Below, piece by piece: positions 1 to 9,171 of a DNA stretch of 64,000 bases. Numbering within the stretch: the stretch's first letter is position 1; each line of letters opens with the position of its first letter. The notes beneath the pieces are model-generated. The model was not told the origin of the DNA, ran no database searches, and saw nothing but the letters and a program-made list of their open reading frames with translations. This DNA is from Eurosta solidaginis (taxonomy: Eukaryota > Arthropoda > Insecta > Diptera > Tephritidae): the NCBI RefSeq assembly GCF_040869045.1, contig NC_090320.1:146652941-146716940 (forward strand). The letters are read 5' to 3'. The position numbers and the translations under genes were made by a program.

Positions 1-1037
1 TGTAAAACTTTTCAAATCATACGCGTCTGTTGAGAACATTCCTTGCTTCAAATGGATTTAAATCACTTGGTTACCTGGTGCAACGTAAATTATATGCCGC
101 TCAATCTTAAAAAAATGTAAAGTTATGTGTTTTTCTCGGAGAATTTCGCCGTTTCATATACAACTAACAACTATAGTCTAGAAATTGTAAATAGTTTTGT
201 TGACATCGGAGTCATGATGGATTCCAAACTTAGTTTCAACCTTCATATTAATGCTACAGCGAATAAAGGCAAAGGTGTTTTTGCATTTGTTAAACGGTGG
301 TCAAAAGAATTTAACGACCCTTACGTAACTGAAGCACTTTTTACAACATTGGTTAAGCCAATATTAGAATATGGCTCAGTAATTTGGAATCCGCGTTATC
401 AAGTCCATGCAGGCTGTCTCGAATCAATACAAAAACAATTTTTACTATTTGCCTTAAGAAATTTTCAATGGGACTCTTTATACAATCTTTCACCTTATTC
501 TAATCGATTAAAGCTTATCAATCTTCCAACTCTTGCTAGTCGAAGGGAAATGCTTGGTGTAATATTTATGACAAAACTTTTAAATGGAACAATTTCAAGC
601 CTATTCCTTCTGAATGAAGTAACACTTCCAACCTCTCCTGCTGAAACAATGTAGAACGAATTTCGAACTAAAGGAACATTTTCGGTGTTTATGCCAAGAT
701 TATAACTCTCACTCAAACACATTTGATAGCTCGGACTCCCCTTTTCTATAAAAAAGACTGTTCTCACCACTCTTAATAATTAATGTATAAAACGATTGCT
801 TCTGTTGTGTTTAAGCATTACACTTGGCTGATGATATCTCTTCTGTAGCTGAGCAGTCTCAGATCTCGACGCTTGACAAACCGCTGCCCATCAAAGACTA
901 AGCAAAAAAACAAATGTTATGATATAGATATATATGTAAATTGACCGCGTGAAAAGGATTAGCCTGGTTTCATTGGGCCACTTGAGGGCAGCGCGTTGCC
1001 ACAACGTCCATTAAAAAAAAAAAACAAAAAAAAAAAA
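1..1037 (+). mobile_element. 3' end of a non-LTR retrotransposon (CR1/Jockey-like)
   Basis: The window opens inside a LINE-type element. The RT C-terminal coding remnant is followed by about 300 bp of non-coding 3' sequence and an A-rich tail (1013-1037, one C within the A run), as expected after target-primed reverse transcription. The 5' part lies outside the window, so no target-site duplication can be checked. The clade is a guess from the RT C-terminal style. Confidence 0.8.
34..705 (+). pseudogene. Reverse transcriptase C-terminal fragment of the 1-1037 LINE
   Basis: The translation reads through the region after the RT catalytic core: a W-C-N segment and L-N-L-K-K-C-K near 79-120, then V-D-I-G-V-M-M-D-S-K-L-S-F near 204-237, then E-Y-G-S-V-I-W-N-P near 367-393 and N-L-P-T-L-A near 523-540. 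These are typical thumb and C-terminal motifs of CR1/Jockey-group RTs. The frame is broken: the run of seven A at about 109-115 shifts frame before the K-C-K-V-M motif, a TGA lies at 31-33, a TAG at 652-654 and a TAA at 703-705. The catalytic core is outside the window. It cannot make a working protein. Confidence 0.8.
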
Positions 1038-1039
1038 TG

Positions 1040-1232
1040 TTATGAAAAAGGGCGGAGCCACGCCCATTTTGAAATTTTATTTAATTTTTGTATTTTGTTG
1101 CACCATATCATTACTGGAGTTGAATGTTGACATAATGTGATCCCTTATCCCGTTACGGATTACCGTTACGCGAACAAAATTAATATACTCTGTGAGCTCT
1201 GCTGAGTTGAGTATAAAAATACTTTCGGCCCA
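1040..1232 (-). repeat. Rearranged, reverse-oriented fragment of dispersed repeat DR-A
   Basis: Reverse complement of two separated parts of the ~3 kb repeat present at 10897-14010. 1040-1135 matches the segment around 11530-11635 (GGGCGTGGCTCCGCCC core), and 1180-1232 matches the 5' end with the ACTCAGCAGAGCTC-like terminus. The middle is missing, so this is an internally deleted copy immediately downstream of the LINE poly(A) tail. Confidence 0.75.
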
Positions 1233-1359
1233 GCAAACCAAAGTCCTCAGTAAAATCACAATATGTATATTATTTAATTCTACCGACTTGCACTCACAAC
1301 ACAGGTTTTTCTAAAAGCGTTTAAAATGATTTTATCAAATACCTGTAAAAGGCGAAAGG
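1233..1359. other. Short unassigned stretch
   Basis: AT-rich sequence between the DR-A fragment and the recognisable end of the gypsy integrase. It could be the remains of the gypsy 3' region or LTR, but I could not find a second copy in the window to show that. Confidence 0.3.
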
Positions 1360-2110
1360 ATTAAGGCTGCATATCCTTGGCATGGTACATGCATAGTAGT
1401 TTGCCGTCTTTGTCTTCCAACACATAATAAGAGAATCCGAGATTTTCTCGAACCCGTACCCTGAGAAACGTCTTCGCCACCTTAGCGTTGAATGACTTTG
1501 ACAAGTTGCTTTGGCAAAAATTCCTTGTTCAAACGGAGCTGCTCACCGATTAAGCCTTCAGTCAGCTTCTCAATATTTCTTAATAACGCATAACTGTCTC
1601 CATGGGTTATCATGTTTTGGCCAAACACTATATAATAAGGACTAAACCCCGAGGATTGGTGTATTGCTTTGCGAACCGCAGAGTTAATACTGCTTAAGTG
1701 GCAGTCCCCATTGCTTTGTTCCGCTTCGATATAGGTCCTGAAACTGCGTTAATTCACCTGTTGACTCTGTATGGCTGTACAGATGTGCTTAATACCACAT
1801 TTGGTCAGGAAGACTTCAAAATATTTGGCCCTAAATTGACTTCCATTATCAGTTAGGATATACTTAGGTATACCATACACTTTCAAAAAATTTATTATGG
1901 CGATGATGGAGCGGACAAAGGAAGGTGAACTTGGACAAGTGATCGAGTACGATAAAGCTTCTGAAAAATTCTTTCTACGGGGGTGTATTTTTCCATTGGT
2001 GGACACAGTAACTTGGTAGGATGTTTCGTGGTTTTGCATGATTCATAATTACCTATGTACTCGCTTACATCTTTAAACAATCCTTGCCAATATAAATATC
2101 TGCGTATTCA
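1360..2110 (-). pseudogene. gypsy D integrase remnant
   Basis: The HHCC zinc-binding part is partly visible (C-E-S-C-type C-x2-C near 2040). Then come the catalytic core segment with I-L-T-D-N-G-S-Q-F near 1870-1840 (second Asp), a later E-Q-S-N-G region, and a C-terminal strand Y-Y-V-L-E-D-K-D-G-K near 1430-1400 resembling the GPY/F-type end of gypsy integrases. At least three frames are used, so it is inactive. Confidence 0.8.
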
Positions 2111-2326
2111 TTCTGCAGTCTTCGCAATTCCGCTATGAGCACTAGTCGGAATATCATGCGCGTTTTTCTAAGAGATTTGGTTACTAGCAATTTCCAGGCA
2201 GCATCTTCTTTTTTGGGATCGCCCGTATAAACTCAGTGCAACGGTAAATAAATTTCCCATGAGTTTTAAAGTCCGGAATTTTTTCAGCCTGTTCTGAATC
2301 AGAGAATGCCTCTGAGCTAAGGTCTA

Positions 2327-2593
2327 TTATAGGGAAATATTCAGTAGAAATTGCGGATATTTCGTGGTCTTCGGAGTAGATGCGAGAAAGAGCATCCGGT
2401 TAATATGGTATTGACACTTCCTTTGCGATGTTCTATGCGAAATTCCAAGGTTTGAAATTCCAGCGCCCATCGGGCTAGGCGCGACATTTAAACCATCCCC
2501 CTGATCATTTTCCTGTGCTATTTCAGCTACTATGCCATGCGAGCTAGCATCGCACCGAATTATAAATATCTTAGTAAAATCTGGATTCGCCAA
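2327..2593 (-). pseudogene. gypsy D RNase H remnant
   Basis: The 5' part reads F-T-K-I-F-I-I-R-C-D-A-S-S-H-G-I, the first catalytic aspartate segment of the gypsy RNase H domain. The glycine-rich strand that usually follows has decayed. Downstream, an A-L-S-R-I-like sequence near 2390-2370 marks the usual end of RNase H in another frame. Confidence 0.75.
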
Positions 2594-2789
2594 AAACGGG
2601 TCTGACGTTAATAAAGATTTTATGGTATCAAATGACTTTTGCGCTGATTGTAAGACTTTGACTCCTTAGGAGATCTGTAAGGGCATGCGTTACATCGGCC
2701 CCATACCACTCGGTCATACCCAAAAACCTACAAAGCTGCTCCTGCTTTAGAAATATGGTTAGCCACTTCGCTTAAAATTGCCAAATGCG

Positions 2790-3439
2790 AATCGAAACCA
2801 CCAGTAAGTCATCGAGATAAACAAATACTTTATCTATTAAGTTATTGGATATTAGTCTGTCCATAAACCTGCATACAGAGTCCAAACGGCATTACTTTAT
2901 ACTGATATTATGGCCTCTTAGGTACTGGAAATGCCGTTTTTTCGGGAGCTCTTTTCAAGAGGTATCTACCAAAAGGCATCCTTGAGGTGTAGGCTTGAAA
3001 CATACTCCGCTCGGGGAAGACTTGATAGTATACCCCCAACGTGTGGGAGGGGATAGTCGTCTTTAACGGTTACCGCGTTGACTTTTCTAATATCCAAGTA
3101 TAGGCGGACTTTTCCTGGTTTGCGTACCAGAACTACTGGAGATGGCCAGGGACTACTGGACTCCTGAATTACGCCTAATTCTAACATTATATGAATCTCT
3201 GAGGCCTTGAGCCTTTCTATCGTCAGAGAAATGGGAAAGTGTCGTTGTTTTATAGGTTTCGCACCACCCACGTCAATTATGTGTTCCACCAGGGAAGTTT
3301 TACCTAATCCTCTTTCGAAGCTAGGGAAGATTAATATGACGCTCTTCAACCTAGCTGCTTCGCTTTCACTCAATTGATGAAGTGAGGTATCCGTTTCACT
3401 TCGCTTATTATGTTGGTGGCGATGTTGAATGCTTTCCAA
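2790..3439 (-). pseudogene. gypsy D reverse transcriptase remnant
   Basis: Residues near the start read as a pol linker, then H-I-I-D-V-G-G-A-K-P-I-K-Q-R-H (about 3290-3230), L-G-V-I-Q-E-S-S-S-P-W-x-S-P-V-V-L-V (about 3185-3120), D-I-R-K-V-N-A-V-T (Y-R-K-L-N-like) and L-x-L-K-D-A-F-W (motif A region, Asp present in K-D). The Y-L-D-D-L-L catalytic motif is readable near 2825-2805 in another frame. Stops and frameshifts separate the motifs (the first frame ends near 2966), so it is a pseudogene. Confidence 0.85.
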
Positions 3440-3465
3440 AAGCCTATTCCGAGATAAATTTCATG

Positions 3466-3639
3466 TACTAAGTTCTGAGTATTACAGCCGCGTCGACATA
3501 ACGGACAAGACTCATTATCCTTAAGCCAAACAGAAATACACTCTTTATTAAAACTGTGTTGACGAGTGGTTGAAAACTGATTCTCAGGTATATCTTTATA
3601 AATTTGAAATACATTTTCGGTGCTGCGTCGAACAGCCAT
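3466..3639 (-). pseudogene. RING-finger-like fragment beside gypsy D
   Basis: A minus-strand frame starting at 3639 reads H-S-F-N-K-E-C-I-S-V-W-L-K-D, then E-S-C-P-L-C-R-R, the pattern of the second half of a RING-H2 domain (His, then C-x2-W, then C-P-x-C-R). The Cys expected before the first His is Arg (R-Q-H), and the second His of H2 is Asn (F-N-K), so zinc binding is probably lost. No first half of a RING is visible; the piggyBac MITE begins only about 20 bp upstream. It runs into the gypsy D RT region, so it may be a captured host exon, an element-encoded RING or a chance neighbour. Confidence 0.45.
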
Positions 3640-3659
3640 GGTTTTGATGGCAGTGTTAA

Positions 3660-3924
3660 CCCTAGAATATCATACTTATTTTTAATACGTAAATATCATA
3701 CTTCGTCGAATCGACTACGGTAATATTTAAAAGGGTACAAAGGATGTCCCCTGTTTAAAAAATATGTTTAAATTTTTTTAATGTATTTTAATGAAATAAG
3801 ACAAAAACGGATTACCTTTTTAATATTATCTATACAACAAATCAGCAAAAAAAACATAATTTAAGGAGAAAAACCAAAGACAAAAACATGCGTCGTCGTT
3901 TCGACGAAGTATGATATTCTAGGG
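3660..3924. mobile_element. piggyBac-type MITE with TTAA target duplication
   Basis: A 265 bp non-coding element bounded by TTAA at 3656-3659 and 3925-3928. Both ends begin CCCTAGAATATCATACTT read inward (left plus strand, right minus strand), followed on the right by CGTCGAAACGACGACG. On the left the same continuation appears after an extra ~26 bp that duplicates ATATCATACTT. The CCCTAGAA start and TTAA targets are hallmarks of piggyBac elements. There is no transposase, so it would depend on one supplied in trans. Confidence 0.9.
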
Positions 3925-3928
3925 TTAA

Positions 3929-5465
3929 AAAAAATAACTTAAAATTTTAAATTGTATGTATATATTTACCGGTACAAATGGATCCGGATATTTATATAAT
4001 CAAAAGTAAAAAATTGCTGTAATTATTATGGGAATTTAATTCTATTGCTTTTTATCAAAAAAAGCAAAATGGGGTTTGTTTAGACTCTCCATAAGCGCTA
4101 GTGCAAAAACTATATATACTTAAATGGATCGATTCCTGTTCTTAAGATATTTCTCTTAAACAACTTAAAGCATTTGACTTTCCGTAATCTTTTATCGAAA
4201 GTAAAGAATATCTCAAAAAATTTACAGGTTATTGATAACTTTATGACCATTTATTAAAATTCCGATGTAAAATCCTTCAATAAAAAAATTACATTTAGTT
4301 TCAAATCTCATTTGCAAAAGGAAATTTTACCATGTCCAAATTCCAGATTTAAAAAACGTTTTGAGACGCAATATGAGTCGGTAGGCAGAATAAAGCCTAA
4401 ACTTCTATTTTGCCTATTTCAGGCACCTGAATACGTCTTTTAAATAATATTTGACAGGATGCCCCTCTGGGAATACTCGTAAGGGACCCCATGTTTTGGA
4501 CGCCATTTTGTGATAAAGTCATCAACTTGAAGCGTGCTGGCAGGGGGTTTGTGCATGCTAGCGTTAGCCGGGATCTTAGCTCGTCGGATGGGGAGTGGTT
4601 CGTTCCCGCTACCATTTTTGCACGATAATGATAGCATAAAAGAATCATGCACGTACGTAAAAATTCTAAGGAAAAATGAAACCGTAGATTCACCAAACGC
4701 AACCTACTGAAGTGACTTGCCACCATAGAGAGATACCAACCATAGAGAGATACGTGTTTTCGCATCGCCAAACCCAACCAAACAACCGATCTAAAGCTCA
4801 ATCATCCCCATAAATAAATCTATCTTTTCATCTCAAATCTTTAAATACACTTTTCATTTATTAAATTGACTCCAGTTTGTATATATTTTGGAATTCGTAG
4901 CTAACTTGTTCCAAATCTGTTTTATTATATTTAACTCTATCCAACTAATCTATTTCACGATATTTAGGAACACCCTAATGATTATTTTCTTAACATAACA
5001 CAATAATTTCTATCATGAACCAATACGCAGATCCCGAATTAAAAAATGAGAGAGCACAAAAATCATAGTTGGCTTGGAAATAAATATTCTCGGCGTGACG
5101 TCAGGCTTTTGACAACATGTTTCATTGCTACGCAGTGTTCAGACTTTACTCTAATCGGAGTATTTTGTTCCGCTCTTACCTTCTACTAGTAAATAGTACT
5201 ACTATCTAATATCTTTTGGTTGAAATTTTCATAGCGTACGTATGAAAAGCTGATTATTTACAAGTGACGATTAGATGAAATGACGCGAATTCATTGTCTT
5301 AAGACATGTTTGTTCACATTTTACTCAAAGTTTTTGTAATTTTTTCGTACAGAATGAGAATGGAAGGAGTAAAATGTAAGCAAAATATGTGTCCGGATGC
5401 GATCTGTAAAGTCTGCCAAAATTCAACATACAGCACTTATTGAAATTTTATATAAAAATGAAATA
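3929..5465. other. No recognisable gene or element
   Basis: About 1.5 kb of AT-rich DNA. A small tandem duplication (ACCATAGAGAGATAC twice, about 4721-4752) and a GC-richer patch (4455-4620) are the only features I see. The 134-codon minus-strand open frame at 4397-4801 has no motif I recognise and overlaps another open frame in the same patch, so I do not call it a gene. Confidence 0.5.
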
Positions 5466-5469
5466 CGTT

Positions 5470-5990
5470 GAGTAAGTGAGGTCAGCTAACCCTATTTTTC
5501 GATAACAGTCGCCAATTGGGAGCACCAAGCGAGGTCAAAGCTACCTCCAACTGTCTCTCCCAACTCAGTGAAGGTCTTCTGTTTACAAACTGCCGGAGCT
5601 ATTCGGTCATCCGCATAACATGACCCAGCTAGCGAAACTTTCCGTTTTTATTCCCTGCAATATCGTCATTATTATCATCGTATTTGCGAAAAGCTCATAT
5701 AGCTTATCTTATGCCACCTTCGATACTCGCCGTCTACATCACGGATAGGACTATAAATCTTCCGGAGAACTTTTCTCTCGAATACTCCAAGAGCCATTTC
5801 ATCTTTTCTCAACACCTTCAATGATTCCGAGCCGTACATCAGGACAGGTATAATGAGTGACTTCTAGTGCGAGAATTTTGTTCGTCGATAGAGAACTTTA
5901 CCTTTCAATTGCTTAAAGAAGCACTTGTTGGAAAGATTTGTTATCCGTTTGATTATTAGGCCGATAATGTTTGTGCTTTTAATGCAATTC
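5470..5990 (-). pseudogene. LINE reverse transcriptase C-terminal remnant
   Basis: The minus strand reads I-I-P-V-L-M-Y-G-S-E-S near 5845, then L-R-K-D-E-M-A-L-G-V-F-E-R-K-V-L-R-K-I-Y near 5820-5760, then D-V-D-G-E-Y-R-R-W and an A-S-W-V-M-type (R-W-L-G-H-V-M) segment near 5640. This is the conserved C-terminal block of endonuclease-RT LINEs. Several stops and frame changes are present. The RT core is not here, so the copy is fragmentary. Confidence 0.8.
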
Positions 5991-6126
5991 GTCCTCCCCT
6001 ACACTCTGTATGTCAGCTACCAGGTCGCCATTATCGTTACTATAGGAATCTGCCCCGGTCTTGAAACCTTCTGTCATAAAAGAGCATGGAATATGCATGG
6101 TAAACCGAAAATATTAATAATAATAC
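5991..6126. other. Short spacer between LINE remnant and Penelope-like element
   Basis: AT-rich, possibly an extension of the LINE remnant. No independent feature is seen. Confidence 0.3.
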
Positions 6127-6304
6127 GAGTTTTGCGACCTTTTTGTTGTTAATTTATTTTGTTTTGCCGGCTTTAGGTCCTGGGTGAATAAAACCAAAAT
6201 TTTTTTATTTTTAAACTGATATATTTCGGTTATTCATCGGTAACCGTCTTCAGGGCGACTGTTGAAAAATATAAAATATTAACACATTAAAAATCAAAAT
6301 TAAC
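6127..6304 (-). repeat. PLE1 downstream flanking repeat (pLTR)
   Basis: Direct repeat of 8949-9129, downstream of the GIY-YIG stop (6360) on the minus strand. A further fragment of PLE1 3' sequence (6340-6440) recurs at 15020-15140. Confidence 0.9.
6218..6253 (-). ncRNA. Hammerhead-ribozyme-like motif, PLE1 copy 1
   Basis: Read on the minus strand: CTGAAGA, one C, helix II GGTTA/TAACC with an 8 nt loop, GAAA, then TATA (minimal self-complementary helix III) and the TC of the cleavage triplet. Animal Penelope-like elements are known to carry minimal hammerheads in their flanking repeats. The extra base between the core GA and helix II departs from the canonical form but is also seen at 58794-58826. 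Helix I is weak on the 3' side. Confidence 0.7.
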
Positions 6305-6359
6305 AAACAGTTTTTTAAAACTATTTTTCAACAAAGCAATGTTCAATTGACATACATTT

Positions 6360-7149
6360 TTAACACGTCTGCACCGTGTGACTTGGAGCCGTATGCTGTC
6401 TGTTTGTAAGTAAGTTTTTGTATAAGTGAGCGCAGTTTACAGTGTCAGTTTTGTAGTTAATTCTAATATTTGTCGGTGTGCTTATGATATGTAACATCTC
6501 AAGAGTATAGCGCTTTGTGTATTGTTGTTCCAGTTCGAGAATTTCCGTTTAATTTAAATTCGGTAATTTTTTTTGTTGTTGTTGTTGTTTTTATAGCGAT
6601 AAGGTTGCTCCCCGAAGGCTTTGGGGAGTGTTATCGATATGATGGTCCTTTGCCGGATACAGCACCATTAAGGTGGTAGACCGACCATTTCGGGAACAAT
6701 TTATGTGGCCAAATTAAACCCTCAGGCCATTCCCTCCCCCCCAGTTCCATGAGGATCTTGGGGTCGCCAGAGCCTCGTCTGTTAGCGAAACAGGATTCAC
6801 CGCGGATAGGTGAGGTTGACAACTGGGTTTGGAGAAGCTATATATTGCGCTGGTAACCTGAAGGGTTGCGCTACACAGCCCCTTGAATCTGGTATTTTAG
6901 TCGCCTCTTATGACAGGCATACATACCGCGGGTATATTCTGATCCCCTAACCCGCTGGGGTAAATTCGGTGAGTGGCCCCTGCTTTTACAGTGGGCCATA
7001 AGTGCTGTTTTTTGGTTGCTGGTACTATGGCATTGTATGTAATCGGATTTGTGCTGTGCTAGTCTCGTTTTTAATTTTGATTTTGTTGCTCCAACATAAA
7101 TACTATCACAGGGTTCATTATTATTACCGTTACAGGGAATTCTACACAC
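6360..7149 (-). pseudogene. PLE1 GIY-YIG endonuclease, split by a SINE-like insert
   Basis: Starts C-R-I-P-C-N-G and reads S-I-Y-V-G-A-T-K-S-K-L-K-T-R-L (about 7090-7050), the GIY-YIG core with the Y-x-G-x-T and conserved Arg. After H-S-P-N (about 6965) the frame runs into the inserted element 6565-6960. Beyond it (6564-6360) the domain resumes with I-L-E-L-E and K-R-Y-T-L-E-M-L-H-I, then N-Y-K-T-D-T, ending at a TAA at 6360-6362. The enzyme would nick target DNA to prime reverse transcription. Confidence 0.85.
6565..6960 (-). mobile_element. SINE-like retroelement with 10 bp target duplication
   Basis: A 396 bp insert bounded by TAAATTCGGT at 6555-6564 and 6961-6970. On the minus strand it begins CCCAGCGGGTTAGGGG and ends with a CAACAACAACAA then A-rich tail (about 6565-6590), as for a retroposed element. 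No protein is encoded in full; the open frame at 6631-6822 has no recognisable domain. It may be a SINE or a short non-LTR derivative. Confidence 0.85.
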
Positions 7150-7177
7150 AACATTACTTCTTTCTGTAATAGATATC

Positions 7178-7438
7178 TCACACCTTTGTTTTATTAAATA
7201 TGTTTTTTAAAATGTTTGTGGGTTTCTGTGATATTTTAATTCCATCTTTGTCAAAGCAGTCCGATACCGTTAGTCGCTCTGACAACTTTGGCACGTATGC
7301 TAAAGATTTGAAAAACACGGGATTTTTCGATTTTTGTCTACATTGGTTATTTTTGAACCTCCTTAACAAATTTTTTATTGTTCGCGCTGAAAAATTAATA
7401 TTCTTCAGTAATTCTGTAATTTTAATTGGTTTCCACAT
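7178..7438 (-). pseudogene. PLE1 RT-to-endonuclease linker
   Basis: Continues the polyprotein between RT and GIY-YIG, reading R-L-T-V-S-D-C-F-D-K-D-G-I-K-I and ending T-N-I-L-K-N-I-F-N-K-T-K-V, matching the position of the A-H-K-P-x-N-T-L-x-x-x-L-F segment of PLE2. No catalytic residue is expected here. Confidence 0.65.
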
Positions 7439-7454
7439 CTATTTATGAAAGAGT

Positions 7455-8009
7455 CTAAATACACAAATTTCCCGTCCACCTTAATTTTAGTTGGTTGCCA
7501 CATCTATTTATGATAGAGTCTAAATACACAAATTTCCCGTCTTTTCCTTCTTCAATTGTAAACTTTATGTTTCTGTTATAATAGTTAAGGACATCATGCG
7601 TGTTGTGTATTCCATTTTCGTTCACTATTGCGAATAAGTCATCAACATATTTCGTGAGCAATCTTGGCTTACGATCCAATTTTCCTTCCGTATTTTCTAA
7701 TAATTTTTCCATAGTTATGTTGGATATCACTGGGGAGGTTGGCGATCCCATCGGTAATCCTTTTAGTTGGGTGTAAATTATATCCTTATATTTAAAATAT
7801 CGACTATGCTGAATGCAAAATTTTACGATTTCCATGAACAGCTTTTTTGGTATTTTAGTATATTTGTCCATTTTTCTGATATGACCTCTAGTGCTAACTG
7901 AATCGGTATACTTGTTGTATGTAGCGTCCGACAATAACTTTTTTAACAGCCCGTAGCTGAGCATATTACCCTGAGTGGGATACCCTCCTTGTGTATTCTT
8001 GGTAGACAA
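7455..8009 (-). pseudogene. PLE1 reverse transcriptase (motifs B and C)
   Basis: Contains Q-L-K-G-L-P-M-G-S-P-T-S-P-V (motif B, about 7775-7735) and T-K-Y-V-D-D-L-F-A-I-V (motif C, about 7660-7620), both typical of Penelope RTs. Motif A (S-F-D-V-V-S-L-F in relatives, present in PLE2) is not found. A ~64 bp imperfect tandem duplication at 7430-7545 breaks the frame at the C-terminal side. Confidence 0.88.
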
Positions 8010-8448
8010 GGGGGGCGGTGCCGTAGGTGTGGTTGGTTATTTTTTCGGCTTTGGTGATAATTTCCATTTTAAATAGTATGTCCACTAGACTATTATTTTG
8101 CTTTTGTAACCGCGTTGTTGTATCTTGTTTCTGAACTCTATATGTAGTCACGCCATTTAAAATATCCGTCAATTTCTTATTGTAATCGTCAATATTCATA
8201 GCAACGGTTTTGCTTCCTTTGTCCGATATAAGTATTCTAATGTTTTTGTTTTTATTTAGGAATTTCCGCGTCTGTACCACTCTATCTGTTATTGCACTAT
8301 CTATTGTATTGGGTGTTGTTGTATAATTTTTAACTAATAAGGAGAATTTCGTACCGTCCTCTTCTTGTTCCTCTTTATTTTTGAGAGTCTGTATTAAATC
8401 CTCACCGTCGGCTATATATTTGAATAGAGGAAAACACTTTTTATCCAA
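7966..8448 (-). pseudogene. PLE1 N-terminal / pre-RT region, part 2
   Basis: Reads I-L-I-S-D-K-G-S-K-T-V-A-M near 8240-8200, the conserved A-D-K-G-N-x-T-V-type segment before the fingers of Penelope RTs. It then reads T-A-P-L-V-Y, where the RT proper should continue. The following P-K-I-H and motif A segment is absent: the next frame starts well downstream in the RT. This suggests an internal deletion near 7990-7870. Confidence 0.75.
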
Positions 8449-8935
8449 AGGTAGAGCAAATTTCGGTTCTTTTGCTAACAGCGATTTTACCTCTTTTGGA
8501 ATTTCAACTTTTGTTTCATTTATAAACCAATCTTCATGATTGTTGTTGCTGGTGAATATGTTGTTGCGTTTAGTTCGTTCGGTCAGTTTCGCTCAATTAT
8601 TTCTTTAATATTGTTGTTGTTTCTTCTATCTCTTTGTTTAGTCGTTTCAATATTTTGTGTTTATGCTTGATTAGTAAGCTCAATATTTTGTTGAGATAAT
8701 GTTGTGTATGTCTGTTTAAAGGTGTATCAGTGTCAGTGTGAGCGTCGCAGTTAGATGCAAATAGTTTACAGCACTTAGTGGTATTTTTTACAAAATTTGG
8801 AATAATCTTACATTTTCTACATTTTAACAGAAATTTAATATTACATTTTAATTTTACCAACTTTTTGGATAGTGATTGAAATTTGTTGATTGCTGCTTTA
8901 CAGTTGCCATAATCATAATAAAGCGTGCCTTCCAT
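8449..8935 (-). pseudogene. PLE1 N-terminal coding region, part 1
   Basis: Begins M-E-G-T-L-Y-Y-D-Y-G at 8935, directly after the upstream flanking repeat. Lys-rich, with several C-x2-C-like pairs (C-R-K-C-K-I near 8825), ending near 8597. The same coding region continues in another frame toward 8449. N-terminal regions of Penelope-like polyproteins are poorly conserved; the assignment rests on position and on what follows. Confidence 0.6.
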
Positions 8936-8948
8936 CTTTATATAATTA

Positions 8949-9129
8949 GAGTGTTTTTGCGACCTTTTGCTGTTAACTCATTTTGTTTTGCCGGCTTTAG
9001 GTCCTGGGGGAATAAAACCACAGTTTTTTTTGTTTTTCAACCGATATATTTCAGTTACTCAACGGTAACCGTCTTCACGGCGAATGTTGACAAACATTAA
9101 ACATTAACACATTAAAAATCAAAATTAAC
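8949..9129 (-). repeat. PLE1 upstream flanking repeat (pLTR)
   Basis: About 180 bp, sharing GCCGGCTTTAGGTCCTGGG, an AATAAAACCA-like segment, GATATATTTC and GGTAACCGTCTTCA with 6127-6304. It lies just upstream of the PLE1 coding start on the minus strand and contains the second hammerhead-like motif. Confidence 0.9.
9043..9078 (-). ncRNA. Hammerhead-ribozyme-like motif, PLE1 copy 2
   Basis: Same layout as 6218-6253: TGAAGA, C, helix II GGTTAC/GTAACT, GAAA, TATA, TC, followed by GGTTG, which can pair with the CAAC and GCC of the 5' flank (helix I). The first core base is G instead of C, so this copy is probably damaged, but its helix I is better kept than in the other copy. Confidence 0.65.
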
Positions 9130-9171
9130 CAAAATTTTTTTATAAATATATTTTACAACAAACATTTTTCA

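Larger units (their letters stand above)
1360..3440 (-). mobile_element. Decayed Ty3/gypsy element (gypsy D), pol region only
   Basis: Minus-strand pol order RT, RNase H, zinc-binding domain, integrase, C-terminal domain is readable from 3440 down to 1360, in several frames with many stops. That order is diagnostic of Ty3/gypsy. I find no LTR pair, no gag and no protease. It is the most degraded gypsy copy here and does not look like a close relative of gypsy A, B or C. Confidence 0.85.
6127..9129 (-). mobile_element. Penelope-like element 1 (PLE1)
   Basis: A minus-strand element with an N-terminal Penelope-type region, an RT with L-P-M-G-S-P and Y-V-D-D, and a GIY-YIG endonuclease, in that order. 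It is flanked by direct repeats of about 180 bp (8949-9129 at the 5' side, 6127-6304 at the 3' side). RT plus GIY-YIG with flanking 'pseudo-LTR' repeats is the definition of Penelope-like elements. The copy is inactive: frames are broken, RT motif A is missing, and a SINE-like element (6565-6960) interrupts the endonuclease. Confidence 0.92.

Noticed and set aside
4490..4520. TTTTGGACGCCATTTTGTGA as a possible primer-binding site next to an LTR
   Set aside because: No LTR pair or gag/pol on either side; similarity to a PBS is too short.
4397..4801. 134-codon minus-strand frame in otherwise empty DNA
   Set aside because: No recognisable domain and a competing overlapping frame; could be chance in a GC-richer patch.
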